36,541 bases of DNA from GCA-003244245 sp036266995. Its GTDB lineage: Bacteria > Actinomycetota > Actinomycetes > Mycobacteriales > Pseudonocardiaceae. Location: NCBI GenBank assembly GCA_036266995.1, contig DATAWX010000077.1, positions 1 through 36,541 of the forward strand, written 5' to 3'. The notes below the pieces were generated by a model. That model had not been told where the DNA came from, ran no database searches, and saw nothing but the letters and a program-made list of their open reading frames with translations. The translations under genes were made by a program, and so were the position numbers. Shown here piece by piece: positions 23,522 through 31,630 of this stretch. Every line of letters begins with the position of its first letter. Positions within the stretch are counted from its first letter, which is position 1.

Positions 23522-23854
23522 TCAGCTGTGCTTGGCCACGGTGAGCAGTACGGCTGAGTCTTCGATCGCTTCGAGGGCGTGCCGGGCGGTGGGCACGATG
23601 AGAAGATCACCGGGAGAGCCTTTCCATTCGACGTCGCCTGCGCGCAGCAGCACTCGCCCGTGCAACACGTGCACGGTGGCCTCTCCGGGGTTGTCGTGCT
23701 CATCCAGCTTGTGGCCTGCGGCCAATGCGATCAGGGTTTGGCGCAGTACGTGTTCATGGCCGCCGTACACGGTGTGCGCGCTGCGCCCACTGGAGGCCTC
23801 CCGCGCGATCTTCAGCTGCTCACGGGCGAGGGCGGTGAGCGACGACTTCTGCAT
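23522..23854 (-). CDS. Cupin domain protein
   Basis: The 110-residue single-domain cupin has the first motif around HKLDEHDNPGEATVHVLHGRV and the second around GDLLIVPTARHALEAIED. Histidine and glutamate positions suit a metal site. It begins at ATG 23854 with GGAAAGG upstream. It follows the cytochrome b561-molybdopterin gene by 27 nt on the same strand, so the two are probably co-transcribed. Small cupins of this kind often protect against or sense small ligands; the substrate cannot be read from the sequence. Confidence 0.85.
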   Translation of the reverse strand: MQKSSLTALAREQLKIAREASSGRSAHTVYGGHEHVLRQTLIALAAGHKLDEHDNPGEATVHVLHGRVLLRAGDVEWKGSPGDLLIVPTARHALEAIEDSAVLLTVAKHS

Positions 23855-23881
23855 GGATGTGCCTTTCCGGTGGGTGCGGGT

Positions 23882-25645
23882 TCAGAGGGCTTGGCGGTAG
23901 CCGAAGAACTCGTGGTCCTGGTTGTAGCCGCCATAGCCGCTGCCGATGTCGTGGAAGTCGGCCACGAATTCGATGCCTTTGATCCACTTGACCATCTTGA
24001 AGCCGAGCTCGATCTCGTTGCGCAGCCGCAGCGGTGCGCCATGGCCGAACGAGAGCGGCTCGTCGTTCATGTCGTAGGCGAGCATCGTGAGGTGGTGGCG
24101 CATGTGCTCGATGGAGTGGGCGTCGTAGTAGGTGCCCCCATCGGCGCCCTCACCGAAGGAGTAGAACACCACCCATCTCGCGTCGGAAGAGGGTTTTACC
24201 AGGTCGAGGATGGTCTGCATGGACACGCCGCCCCACTTGGCCACACCCGACCAGCCCTGGATGCAGTAGTGCTGGGTGATCTGCTCGTGGCCGGGCAACC
24301 GGCGGAGCTGCTCGAGGGACAGGTCGACGGGGTGGCTGACCAGCCCGGTGATGCGCAGCGCGTAGTCGGCGAACCCGCCCTCGGTGAGGTGGTCGTACTC
24401 GGCGGAGGCTGGGTAGCGGCCGTTGTGCCACAGGTATGGGGAGATGTCGTCGGCGGTGTACTGGCCTGGTTTCGGGTCGAGGTGTTCGAACAACCGTTGG
24501 GTCGGGCCGAGTAGGGCGGCGCCGACGCGTTGGATCAGCCGGGGCTGGCGCAGGGTGAGCGGGGTGGCCGCCACCCAACCGACGACTACCACGCCCATCC
24601 ACGCCGCGAACAGCCAGAACCCGAGCCAGGTGCTGTTGTCGCGTCCGGTGGTGATGTGGTTGAGGTTGGCCAGCACGCCGGTGGTGGCCACCAACGCGAC
24701 GTGGACGGTGATGAACCCCACGAACCACACCCACACCAGGAAGTGCAACGATCGTGCGAACTGGATGTTAAGCACGCTGCTGATCGGGGTGAGTCGGGCC
24801 GACAGTGCCGGTGACATGCCCAGTCCGGTGAGCAGCGCGAGCGGGGCGGCGATGAACACGGTGATGAAGTAGGCGATCAGCTGCAGCCCGTTGTAGGCGA
24901 CCCAGCCGTTGTCGTGCGGCCAGTCCAGCGACAGGTACTGGATCAGCACCGAGCCCGCGTTGGGGAACACCTCAGCGCTGGTGGGAACGAGCCGATGCCA
25001 GTGCCCGGTGGCGAACAGCAGGACGTAGAAGGCCAGTCCGTTGAGCAGCCACAGGACGTCGATGCCCAGGTGCCACCAGCGGGCCAGGCCGATCGAGTGT
25101 CGCAGGCCGGGCAGCCCGACTTGGCGGGGAAGACTGATCGAGTCCTGTTTGGCGGTCCACAGCGGGTCGGGCGGAACCGGTTTCTGCACCCGGAACCAGT
25201 CTCGGCCCGGGGTGCAGTGCCGGGTCCAGTACAGCCGAGGATGATCGGAGAGGATCTGCAGTCCCGACCGCAGAATGAAGATCATCAGGAGCAGGTTGAG
25301 GAAGTGTTGCCATCGAGCCCACCCCGGTATGCCCACCGTGTCCGGGAGGTCGGTGGTGGCGGTGCCGGGGTATCGGGCGATGAATTCGGCCATCACGGGC
25401 ATGTGGCGCAGGCCCTTTGCGACGGCCACCGCGACCAGTAGTAGGACGAACCCAAGGGGCAGCAGCCATAGTAGGTTGAACCACCTGCTGCCGAACCGGA
25501 CCCGGGGTGCCACTCCGGTGGCGGCGGGTACCGAACCGGCCCAGGTGGCCACATCGACAACGTCGTCGCCACGGGTCAGCCCCGACCGCAGGTCCGTAGC
25601 GATGGTGAGACCGGCGGCTTGCTTTTCATGTTGGTGTCGCCGCAT
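23882..25645 (-). CDS. Cytochrome b561-like membrane domain fused to a molybdopterin-dependent oxidoreductase
   Basis: The 587-residue protein has an N-terminal membrane half with about six helices and paired histidines for b-type heme (for example WQHFLNLLLM, WWHLGIDVLW, SLHFLVWVWF and FITVHVALV). A C-terminal sulfite-oxidase-type molybdopterin domain follows (about residues 375-587) with the molybdenum-ligand Cys in HYCIQGWSGVAKWGG. It resembles a YedZ-YedY pair made into one chain. No Tat signal is seen. The substrate is unknown; by family it may reduce oxidised sulfur compounds or other oxides with electrons from the quinone pool. ATG 25645 lies below a strong promoter at 25755-25784; earlier in-frame starts upstream of that promoter are rejected, but ATG 25735 is possible. 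Confidence 0.88.
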   Translation of the reverse strand: MRRHQHEKQAAGLTIATDLRSGLTRGDDVVDVATWAGSVPAATGVAPRVRFGSRWFNLLWLLPLGFVLLLVAVAVAKGLRHMPVMAEFIARYPGTATTDLPDTVGIPGWARWQHFLNLLLMIFILRSGLQILSDHPRLYWTRHCTPGRDWFRVQKPVPPDPLWTAKQDSISLPRQVGLPGLRHSIGLARWWHLGIDVLWLLNGLAFYVLLFATGHWHRLVPTSAEVFPNAGSVLIQYLSLDWPHDNGWVAYNGLQLIAYFITVFIAAPLALLTGLGMSPALSARLTPISSVLNIQFARSLHFLVWVWFVGFITVHVALVATTGVLANLNHITTGRDNSTWLGFWLFAAWMGVVVVGWVAATPLTLRQPRLIQRVGAALLGPTQRLFEHLDPKPGQYTADDISPYLWHNGRYPASAEYDHLTEGGFADYALRITGLVSHPVDLSLEQLRRLPGHEQITQHYCIQGWSGVAKWGGVSMQTILDLVKPSSDARWVVFYSFGEGADGGTYYDAHSIEHMRHHLTMLAYDMNDEPLSFGHGAPLRLRNEIELGFKMVKWIKGIEFVADFHDIGSGYGGYNQDHEFFGYRQAL

Positions 25646-25754
25646 CACTGCCCCCGTGGATGTCCTCAACGGACGCCGCCGGGGTCTGGAGCAGCGAGAT
25701 CGACACGTATCCACATAGCTGCGAGGAGTCGCCATCGACGTTAATGCTGCGTTC

Positions 25755-25784
25755 ATTATAGGGTGTGGGGTGAATGCATCACAA
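25755..25784 (-). promoter_or_regulatory. Strong housekeeping promoter of the molybdopterin gene
   Basis: On the reverse strand TTGTGA (-35) and a perfect TATAAT (-10) are separated by 18 nt, unusually close to consensus for this genome. A near-palindrome GTGATGCATTCAC overlaps the -35 box and could bind a regulator. The rest of the 336-nt interval 25646-25981 holds the leader of this gene and the end of the sigma gene; I see no further gene in it. Confidence 0.7.
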
Positions 25785-25981
25785 CCTGCTGGCAATCCCA
25801 GCGGTCAGTTCGAGCGCGCCCGTTGGCCGAGACGGCATGACCCTCGTCCGCTCGAATTATTTGCTGCCCGCAGAGCGTGGGCGCCGAATAAGTTAAGAGC
25901 GCCCGGCAGTGAGAGATGTCCTTGGGGTCGCGTAGTACTGCTCCTACTCTCCCCAACTAGTCCTGGGCCAGCGTCCGTTTG

Positions 25982-27175
25982 TTAGTCGAGGTAGCCGCGG
26001 AGTATCTGGGAGCGCGAGGGTCGACGCAGCTTGGCCATCGTCTTGGCCTCGATCTGCCGGACCCGCTCCCGGGTGACGCCGTGGATGTGGCCGATCTGGT
26101 CCAGGGTGCGCGGCTGGCCATCGGTGAGGCCAAAACGCAGCCGGACCATGCTGGCCTCTCGCTCGGACAGCGTGGCCAGCACCGCTCGCAGGTCGTCCCG
26201 GAGCAGGGTGAATGACACCACGTCGACCGCGACCGCGGCGTCGGAGTCCTCGATGAAGTCACCGAGCGCGGAGTCGCCCTCCCCGCCGACGATCTGATCC
26301 AGCGAGATGGGCTCCCGGGCGTAGTCCTGGAGCTGTAACACCTTCTCCGGGGTGATGTCCATCTCCTTTGCCACCTCCTCCGGGGTGGGCTCGCGACCCA
26401 GTTCCGGAAGCAGCTTGCGCTGGATACCGCACAGTTTATTGATCACCTCGGCCATGTGTACCGGGATCCGAACGGTCCGGGCCTGGCTGGACATCGCCCG
26501 GGTGATGGCTTGGCGGATCCACCAGGTGGCATAGGTGGAGAACTTAAATCCCTTGGTGTGGTCGAACTTCTCCACCGCCCGGATCAGACCCAGATTGCCC
26601 TCCTGTATCAGGTCCAGCAATGGCACGCCGCGGCCGGTGTAGCGCTTGGCCACCGACACGACCAGGCGCAGGTTAGCCTCCAGCAGGTGGTTCTTCGCGC
26701 GCTGCCCGTCGCGCACGATCCAACGCAGATCCCGGCGCAACTGCGGGGAGAGCTTTTCGGTGAGGTTCTCGGCTCTGCACACCCGCTCGGCGGCATAGAG
26801 TCCGGCCTCGATCTGCGTCGCGAGCCGCACCTCGTCCTCCGCGTTGAGCAGCGCGACCTTGCCGATCTGCTTGAGATAGACCCGCACCGAGTCGGCCGAG
26901 ACGGTGAACTCGGCGTCCTTGCGGGCCTGGCGCAGCGCCTGGGGCTCCTCATCGTCCCAAATGCCATCCCCGGACTGTTCGAAGTGGTCCAACGGGTCGG
27001 CAGAATTCTCGGCGCCTGCCATGGCTGGCGGAACGTTGCCATTCGACAGGCCTAGGGGCACTGGACTAGGCCTGCGGCGCTCGAACTCCACATCTTCGAC
27101 CGGGCACGCGCCGGCCTGTCGGTTGATCACCGGCCCACCGGAATTTGTACAGACCTTGCCACGAGTGCCCGCCAC
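25982..27175 (-). CDS. Group 2 (primary-like) sigma-70 factor, SigB/HrdB type
   Basis: This RNA polymerase sigma factor (397 residues if GTG 27175 is used) has regions 1.2-2 with ADSVRVYLKQIGKVALLNAEDEV, LLEANLRLVVSVAKRYTGRGVPLLDLIQEGNLGLIRAVEKFD and KFSTYATWWIRQAITRAM, region 3, and region 4 ending GVTRERVRQIEAKTMAKLRR. The full region 2.4 WWIRQAI motif makes it primary-like, not ECF. The acidic N-terminal extension is short, so it is more likely a SigB-class factor than the main sigma, which is normally longer. GTG 27175 is supported by similarity to a start at 22594; ATG 27022 is an alternative. Its leader of about 145 nt carries promoter site B. It may serve the SigB-like promoter at 18322-18346, which is inference. 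Confidence 0.9.
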   Translation of the reverse strand: MAGTRGKVCTNSGGPVINRQAGACPVEDVEFERRRPSPVPLGLSNGNVPPAMAGAENSADPLDHFEQSGDGIWDDEEPQALRQARKDAEFTVSADSVRVYLKQIGKVALLNAEDEVRLATQIEAGLYAAERVCRAENLTEKLSPQLRRDLRWIVRDGQRAKNHLLEANLRLVVSVAKRYTGRGVPLLDLIQEGNLGLIRAVEKFDHTKGFKFSTYATWWIRQAITRAMSSQARTVRIPVHMAEVINKLCGIQRKLLPELGREPTPEEVAKEMDITPEKVLQLQDYAREPISLDQIVGGEGDSALGDFIEDSDAAVAVDVVSFTLLRDDLRAVLATLSEREASMVRLRFGLTDGQPRTLDQIGHIHGVTRERVRQIEAKTMAKLRRPSRSQILRGYLD

Positions 27176-27320
27176 GCCCGGTGGAACGCTCGGGTCCAGC
27201 TTGGTGACGTTGGGGGGACACCCGCGTCATGTGCGACCTCAGACGATCGCGACGGCCCTGGAATGTGCATCGATACCCTCGGAAGGCTGGTGCTCGGCGC
27301 GAGTCGCCGGGCTCTCGTGG

Positions 27321-27375
27321 CGCCGGGGTCCGGGGCGTGTGCACGAATCGTAGCCGCGCTCGCCGGTTCAGGAAA
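27321..27375 (-). promoter_or_regulatory. Promoter and leader core, site B (group 2 sigma gene)
   Basis: On the reverse strand TTTCCT (27375-27370), a 17-nt spacer and TACGAT (27352-27347) form a promoter. GCCCCGGACCCCGGCG (27336-27321) starts 10 nt after the -10 box. The layout equals site A, and the downstream leader shows high identity to it, including CGCGATCGTCTGA. Confidence 0.75.
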
Positions 27376-27639
27376 CCCGTGTGGCTGATTAGGGTGCGCG
27401 CAGGCATGGAGGAGGTCGGGCACGAGCCCAGGCGAGGCGCCGCGGCGAGTTCCGCGGCACGACAGTGCACGTGATCGGCCAGATGGATTACGGACACGAC
27501 GCCCAGGCTGGGCTGAGTGTCGCCAGCTGCGAGCAGCTGTGGGCGGATCACCTGCCGGAACCAGGCACCGTCGAGGGGACTGACCTGCCCATCAGCGAGT
27601 TCGAGTACCGCTGGGCCGAGGGTAAACCAGGCTACCGGG

Positions 27640-27840
27640 ATGGTCTCGGTGCAGCTCGACAGCGAGCTCACCGCGGCGTTCCTACGATTGTGTGCCCACG
27701 CCTACCTCACCGGCCGCCTGTCGCAGGTGGCCCGCGACGTCACCGAGCGCAGGCTACGGTTTGAAGGTTTGAACCAGATACCGACAACGCAGGCGCAGCG
27801 GGCTCCGGTGGCTGAAAGACCAGAAACGGAGCAGAAGTAA
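27640..27840 (+). CDS. Short ANTAR-partner-like protein or remnant
   Basis: The 66-residue reading from ATG 27640 starts VQLDSELTAAFLRLCAHAYLTGRLSQVARDVTERRLRF. This resembles the C-terminal part of proteins that lie in front of GAF-ANTAR genes in actinobacteria. The ribosome-binding site is weak, and an N-terminal half is missing or in another frame (27465-27640 is open in a different frame), so the gene may be truncated or frameshifted. It ends directly before the ATG of the GAF-ANTAR gene. The 27376-27639 interval between the divergent sigma promoter and this gene holds no other supported gene. Confidence 0.45.
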   Translation: MVSVQLDSELTAAFLRLCAHAYLTGRLSQVARDVTERRLRFEGLNQIPTTQAQRAPVAERPETEQK

Positions 27841-28573
27841 ATGTTTGATCAACGAATCACCGAGACCTTCGTCGAACTGGCCGACACCCTCGTGTTCGGG
27901 TTCGATGGCATCGACTTCTTACATACCCTCACCGAGCGCTGTGTGCAGCTACTCGGTGTCGACGCGGCGGGAATCCTGCTGGTCGACCAGCGGGACACCC
28001 TGAACCTGGTAGCGGCGTCGACCGACCAGGCCCGCCTGCTGGAGCTGTTCCAGCTACAAAACGAGGAAGGGCCCTGCCTGGACTGCTACCACAGCGGCCA
28101 CAGCGTGGCCTGCGCTGATCTGGGCGCGCTACCGCAACGGTGGCCACGGTTTGCCACCGCCGCCCGCGAACAGGGCTTCACTGCGGTCCAGGCAGTGCCG
28201 ATGCGGCTCCGCGAGCAGATCATCGGGGCGCTACCTGTTCCGCAGCATGCCCACCGCCATCCCCGCCGAAACCATCGCGATGGCGCAGTCCTTTGCCAAC
28301 GTGGCCACCATCAGCATTCTGCAGACCCGCGCCCTCCAACACAGCGAGATAGTCACCGAGCAACTACAGACCGCGCTCAACAGTCGCATCCTGATCGAAC
28401 AGGCCAAAGGCATCCTCGCCGAACGCCGACACATCACCGTCGCCGAGGCATTCACGCTGATGCGCACCTACGCCCGCAACCACAACCGACCCCTCTCACA
28501 GATAGCGAAAGCGGTCATCACCCACGCCCCCGACATCGCCGACCTGACGATCTCGCCGACCCGACCGCAGTGA
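27841..28573 (+). pseudogene. GAF-ANTAR regulator gene with a frameshift
   Basis: The first 130 codons from ATG 27841 encode a GAF domain (FVELADTLVFGFDGIDFLHTLTERCVQLLGVDAAGILLVD through FTAVQAVPMRLREQIIGAL). The frame then changes: from about 28240 a second frame continues RSMPTAIPAETIAMAQSFANVATISILQTRAL into an ANTAR domain (LIEQAKGILAERRHITVAEAFTLMRTYARNHN) ending at TGA 28571-28573. Family members read GALNLFR at the join, so about two bases appear lost near 28240 (GCGCTA-CCTG). An intact product would bind RNA hairpins as an antiterminator under GAF-domain control. The break may be real decay or a sequencing error. Confidence 0.8.
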
Positions 28574-28598
28574 CCACGCACTGGGTGAGGGCGTGGTC
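28572..28598 (+). terminator. Hairpin at the end of the GAF-ANTAR gene
   Basis: GACCACGC (28572-28579) pairs with GCGTGGTC (28591-28598) around an 11-nt loop, overlapping the TGA stop. Confidence 0.55.
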
Positions 28599-28701
28599 TG
28601 GCGATCAGGTCGTTACTCGACATGGCCAGTCCGGTGTCGGTGCGCGGAGGTTGTGATGGATCAAGGAGCCTTGCCTGCTGTGTACCACAGCGGGCACCAC
28701 G

Positions 28702-28719
28702 GGCGGGTCACTACCCGCC
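28702..28719 (-). terminator. Short hairpin at the end of the DUF305 gene
   Basis: GGCGGGT (28702-28708) and ACCCGCC (28713-28719) flank a 4-nt loop that includes part of the stop codon of the reverse-strand gene. Confidence 0.4.
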
Positions 28720-29337
28720 GAGGAGGGTCTGCATTTCGGTGATCTCGCGCTGTTGGGTGTCGATAATGCGCTGGGCGAGTTGGCGGGCGTCAGGGTTTTG
28801 TCCGTTGCTGAGCTCAGTCTTGGCCATCGTGATAGCCCCTTTATGATGGGTGATCATCATCTGGAGGAACATCCGGTCGAACGCGTCGCCACTGGATTGC
28901 CCGAGCTGATGCATCTGGCCGCCGGGGATCATGCCGGGCATAGCACCGTGCATCTGCCCCATCATGTCGCCCTGTCCCATGCCACCCATCGGACTGTTAG
29001 GGGAGGGCACCGGGGCGTTCCAAGCGCGCAGGAATCCACTCATCTGATCGATTTCGGGTTGCTGAGCGGCCTCGATGCGGGCAGCGAGGCCCTTCACCTG
29101 AGGTGATACCGCCCGTAGCGTGGCCATGTTGGACATCGCAATGGCCTGGGCGTGGTGCGGGATCATGCCCTGAGCGAAAGTGATATCGGCCTGATTGTGA
29201 GCCTGAGCGACTGGCGATGAGCTAGTCGTGCTACTAGAGGGTGGAGTGGTGGCGTTGGTGCCGCAGCCGCCGAGGTCGGTACCGACGGTGACGGCGACCG
29301 CAGCCGCGAGCAAGGTCATGATCGTGCGCGTGGTCAT
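28711..29337 (-). CDS. DUF305 family lipoprotein
   Basis: The 208-residue exported protein has a signal sequence ending in a lipobox (DLGGCGTN). A Ser/Thr/Pro linker follows, then two DUF305 repeats: FAQGMIPHHAQAIAMSNMA and FLQMMITHHKGAITMAKTE, each with the HH pair. Between them lies a Met/His/Gly-rich stretch (MGGMGQGDMMGQMHGAMPGM). His- and Met-rich DUF305 proteins are linked with copper or other metal binding outside the cell; that is inference here. ATG 29337 is preferred because GAGGAG lies 7 nt upstream; an ATG at 29355 would include that site. It follows the DUF6153 gene by 57 nt on the same strand. Confidence 0.87.
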   Translation of the reverse strand: MTTRTIMTLLAAAVAVTVGTDLGGCGTNATTPPSSSTTSSSPVAQAHNQADITFAQGMIPHHAQAIAMSNMATLRAVSPQVKGLAARIEAAQQPEIDQMSGFLRAWNAPVPSPNSPMGGMGQGDMMGQMHGAMPGMIPGGQMHQLGQSSGDAFDRMFLQMMITHHKGAITMAKTELSNGQNPDARQLAQRIIDTQQREITEMQTLLGG

Positions 29338-29394
29338 GGGTGTACTCCTCTGCATACGGGGTCGGTTGAATCAATCGCTGAAGAGCAGCGGTGA

Positions 29395-29853
29395 TCAGCG
29401 CCTCAGTACGCAGAGCTGGGTAAGCCGAGCACAACCGACGGGCGGTGCCCGCGTGGTAACCGCGCTGACGTCCACCAGTAGGTGCCCCGGCTCCGCTGGT
29501 TGACGGCGAGCTACTGCAATGATCAACGTGGCGGCAAGGGTGGTGATAGCGGTCAACACGGCTAAGCAGAAGTGCCCCACCATGTCCATGGGATCACAAC
29601 AGTCGGCCTGCGAGGTCACCACCGCGCTCGCCTCAACCGGATTCGTCCAGGCCAAATCGGGGTCGGCGTGCTGGGTGGGCGTCGAACTCGTCGGCGCCAC
29701 GATCACCGGGCTCGACCCCGCGCCTGTCGCCATGGCCATCGGCATCGTATGCGCGGTGCACACGAGCAGCAGGTGATGCATACCGATTAGGCCGACCGCA
29801 AGGACGACGACCAGCAACCACTGATGTCGGGTGATGCTGCGCCGCCCCCGCAC
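29395..29853 (-). CDS. DUF6153-like membrane protein
   Basis: The 152-residue protein has an N-terminal helix (WLLVVVLAVGLIGMHHLLLV) and a second helix near residue 100 (LAVLTAITTLAATLIIAV). An extracytoplasmic loop between them has a His/Met-rich start (CTAHTMPMAMAT) and a CC motif (SQADCCDPMDMVGHFC). Size and the MHHL...CC...HxC pattern fit DUF6153, usually next to DUF305 genes in actinobacteria. A role in metal handling is inferred from that pairing only. GTG 29853 is the likely start. Confidence 0.7.
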   Translation of the reverse strand: MRGRRSITRHQWLLVVVLAVGLIGMHHLLLVCTAHTMPMAMATGAGSSPVIVAPTSSTPTQHADPDLAWTNPVEASAVVTSQADCCDPMDMVGHFCLAVLTAITTLAATLIIAVARRQPAEPGHLLVDVSAVTTRAPPVGCARLTQLCVLRR

Positions 29854-29961
29854 CCCAATGAGTGTAGTCCACGTTCTTTCGACCCATCGTCAGGCAAGAC
29901 GGAGTCGGTGCCCGCGTTGTGGAACGCCAAAACAGCTGAGCTGCGGTAACGCGGCTTCTGT

Positions 29962-30030
29962 CACCCCTCGGGCGGTGTGGTAACCGGAGACGGATCTGTA
30001 TCATGGATGAGGTAGCCCCGGACCCCGGCG
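29962..30030 (+). promoter_or_regulatory. Promoter and leader core, site C (ECF sigma gene)
   Basis: CACCCCTCGGGCGGTGT (29962-29978), 20 nt, TATCAT (29999-30004), 10 nt and GCCCCGGACCCCGGCG (30015-30030) are found in the same order and spacing as at site D. The upstream block covers the -35 region and is partly palindromic (CACC...GGTG), so it may be both sigma contact and operator. The ATG inside the -10 box (30003) is not a translation start. Confidence 0.7.
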
Positions 30031-30063
30031 ACGTCGAAATGACTTCTGCCGGAAGGCCCCGTC

Positions 30064-30813
30064 GTGGCGGTGCAGCCAGAGCACGCCAGCCCAGAAGGTA
30101 CCCCCTGCAGGGTCGCCATCGGCGGTATCAGCGGTCCCGCTGCGGTGGTGCCGCGGAGCGCCCCTCGGCTCGCCCGAGGGCGAGATGCTGCGGAGCCGGC
30201 TACCAGCACGGCTGGGGGACCTTCCGACGCCGAACTGGTGCAAAGACTCGGGGATGCCGACGGGGCGGCCCTGTCTCAGCTCTATCAGCGCTTCGTCCGG
30301 CCTTGTTACTCGCTGGCCTGCCGGATCTGTGCCGATGGGGGGCTGGCCGAGGAAGTGGTGCAGGAGGTCTTCCTGACACTGTGGCGCGACCCGTGCCGCT
30401 TCGACCCGTCACGGGGCGGCTTCGCCACCTGGCTGCTCACACTGATCCACCACAGGGCGGTGGACGCGGTGCGACGAGAGAGCACCATCCGTCGGCGCAT
30501 GATGGCGGCACCAGAGGCGGGCGAGAACTGGCCACCCACCCCGGTACCAGGCGCCGACCAGGCGGCGATGGCACGTGTCGCGGCCGGCCAGGTACGCGCG
30601 GCGCTGCATCACCTACCCATCGAGCAGCGGCAGGCGCTCGCCCTGGCCTACTTCGGCGGCTATACCCAGCGTGAGATCGCAGTGCTGACCGGTGCCCCGC
30701 TTGGCACGGTGAAGTCCCGCATGTTTACCGCAGTGCAGCGGCTGCGCTTGCTGCTGACGGATCACGGGGAGCCCGGCGCCCTGCTCGCCGAAGCCCGCAT
30801 AGTCAGGAAGTGA
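30064..30813 (+). CDS. ECF-type RNA polymerase sigma factor
   Basis: The 249-residue protein has ECF regions 2 and 4: LYQRFVRPCYSLACRI, AEEVVQEVFLTLWRDP and FATWLLTLIHHRAVDAVRRE (residues about 75-145), then LPIEQRQALALAYFGGYTQREIAVLTGAPLGTVKSRMFTAVQRLR (about 185-235). The pattern is nearest the SigK/SigL type. An N-terminal extension of about 55 residues (MAVQPEHASPEG...) is not part of the sigma fold and is related to the N-terminus of the STAS gene at 35853. GTG 30064 aligns with that second start and has GGAAGG upstream. No anti-sigma gene follows, so control may lie in the promoter site C. Confidence 0.92.
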   Translation: MAVQPEHASPEGTPCRVAIGGISGPAAVVPRSAPRLARGRDAAEPATSTAGGPSDAELVQRLGDADGAALSQLYQRFVRPCYSLACRICADGGLAEEVVQEVFLTLWRDPCRFDPSRGGFATWLLTLIHHRAVDAVRRESTIRRRMMAAPEAGENWPPTPVPGADQAAMARVAAGQVRAALHHLPIEQRQALALAYFGGYTQREIAVLTGAPLGTVKSRMFTAVQRLRLLLTDHGEPGALLAEARIVRK

Positions 30814-31264
30814 ATCTCTGACGGGTCTTTCCGTCTCACCGGCCATCCCAGCGCCGAGTAGCGAATCTAGGTGTACCCAGTCTTGTTCGTGGCGCATACG
30901 GTTGCCATGGGAAAGCTAGGGTCGAAACGAACGGACGCTGCCCCGAGGTGCTGGGGCGACCACATTCTGGATAATGGTGCGGAGTCCACGTGGCTTGGTT
31001 CGCGGCTGGTGTTTCCGCCTTTAGTGGCGGACCGGTTGGGCGTCAGCGCACTGGATGATGCCTTTCTCGGTCGAACTGCTCCGGCTTCTTCGACCGGGCC
31101 ACCGACAGCACCGCCTCGGTGCCGAATGCGGTGCCCGCTCGGGTGGCCACCACGACCTAGCGGCCGGTCGGTCTCGTCCGGGCCGGGCAGATGTTTCGGG
31201 CCGTTCACCGTTGAAGGCGGTTGAGGGTTCCCGTTGGCCGCTACGCTGGCCTGGTTGTCGTTGA
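30814..31264. other. 451-nt stretch without a supported gene; possible transposase remnant
   Basis: A plus-strand reading near 31005-31070 gives LVFPPLVADRLGVSALDDAFLG, loosely like the N-terminus of IS1380-type transposases, after which homology fades and frames change. Nothing else is convincing. No terminal repeats were found. Long open frames on the reverse strand here lack any domain and look like GC-rich artefacts. Confidence 0.25.
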
Positions 31265-31324
31265 GTGCCCCAGACCCCGGTGCTGCGCAGGGCAGATGAG
31301 CGATACGGCTCAGCCGGGGAGTTG

Positions 31325-31630
31325 ATGGGTTGTGTGTGTGTGATCGATGCGCCTCCCGAGGGGGCGGGTGACGGTGTCGCTGGCTATCCCGGATGGTCTC
31401 CCGACGGGCGAGCTGTGAGTTCCGGCGATACCTCCGAGGTGACCGGGCCCGATGTGGCCGACGCAGCGCCCAACCCGTTCGTGGTCTGGGGCGCCGACGA
31501 GTTGCGCCGGCGCCACCCGCCGGTGACCTCACCGTCTGCTACCCCAACGGGCATTGTCGAAGTGAGCACGCCTGCAGTGGATGTGGAGGAGCCCGGGTCG
31601 AACCACATCGAGATCGGCAAGGGCAGGTGA
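31325..31630 (+). CDS. Possible small hypothetical protein upstream of the GNAT-ligase gene
   Basis: An open frame (about 101 residues from ATG 31325; open further to 31265) ends in TGA that overlaps the next gene's GTG by 3 nt (GTGA). Composition is acidic and Pro-rich (PNPFVVWGADELRRRHPP), with codon third positions fairly GC-rich. I recognise no domain. The overlap makes coupled translation possible, but the gene is not certain. Confidence 0.3.
   Translation: MGCVCVIDAPPEGAGDGVAGYPGWSPDGRAVSSGDTSEVTGPDVADAAPNPFVVWGADELRRRHPPVTSPSATPTGIVEVSTPAVDVEEPGSNHIEIGKGR

Noticed and set aside
25672..25690. GACCCCGGCG on the reverse strand as a fifth copy of the 16-mer
   Set aside because: Only the last ten bases match, and it is more than 60 nt from the -10 box, so the fixed geometry is missing.
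25776..25788. Rex or CRP site over the molybdopterin promoter (TTGTGA...TCAC)
   Set aside because: The half-site spacing is one base short for both consensus patterns and the right half is incomplete. Kept only as an unnamed near-palindrome.
25646..25795. Longer N-terminus for the b561-molybdopterin protein
   Set aside because: The earliest starts lie upstream of or within the TTGTGA/TATAAT promoter, and the extra residues are Arg/Ser-rich without family character.
27465..27764. 99-residue frame overlapping the ANTAR-like short gene
   Set aside because: Its second half is a shadow of the other frame, and no domain is visible. Its first half may belong to a frameshifted gene, but this cannot be shown.
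30003..30674. Long frame beginning MDEVAPDPGD in front of and overlapping the ECF sigma gene
   Set aside because: Its ATG falls in the -10 hexamer of site C, and the rest is an out-of-frame shadow of a clear sigma gene.
30867..31532. 221-residue reverse-strand open frame
   Set aside because: Composition is Arg/Pro/Gly-rich without domains, typical of antisense frames in GC-rich DNA.
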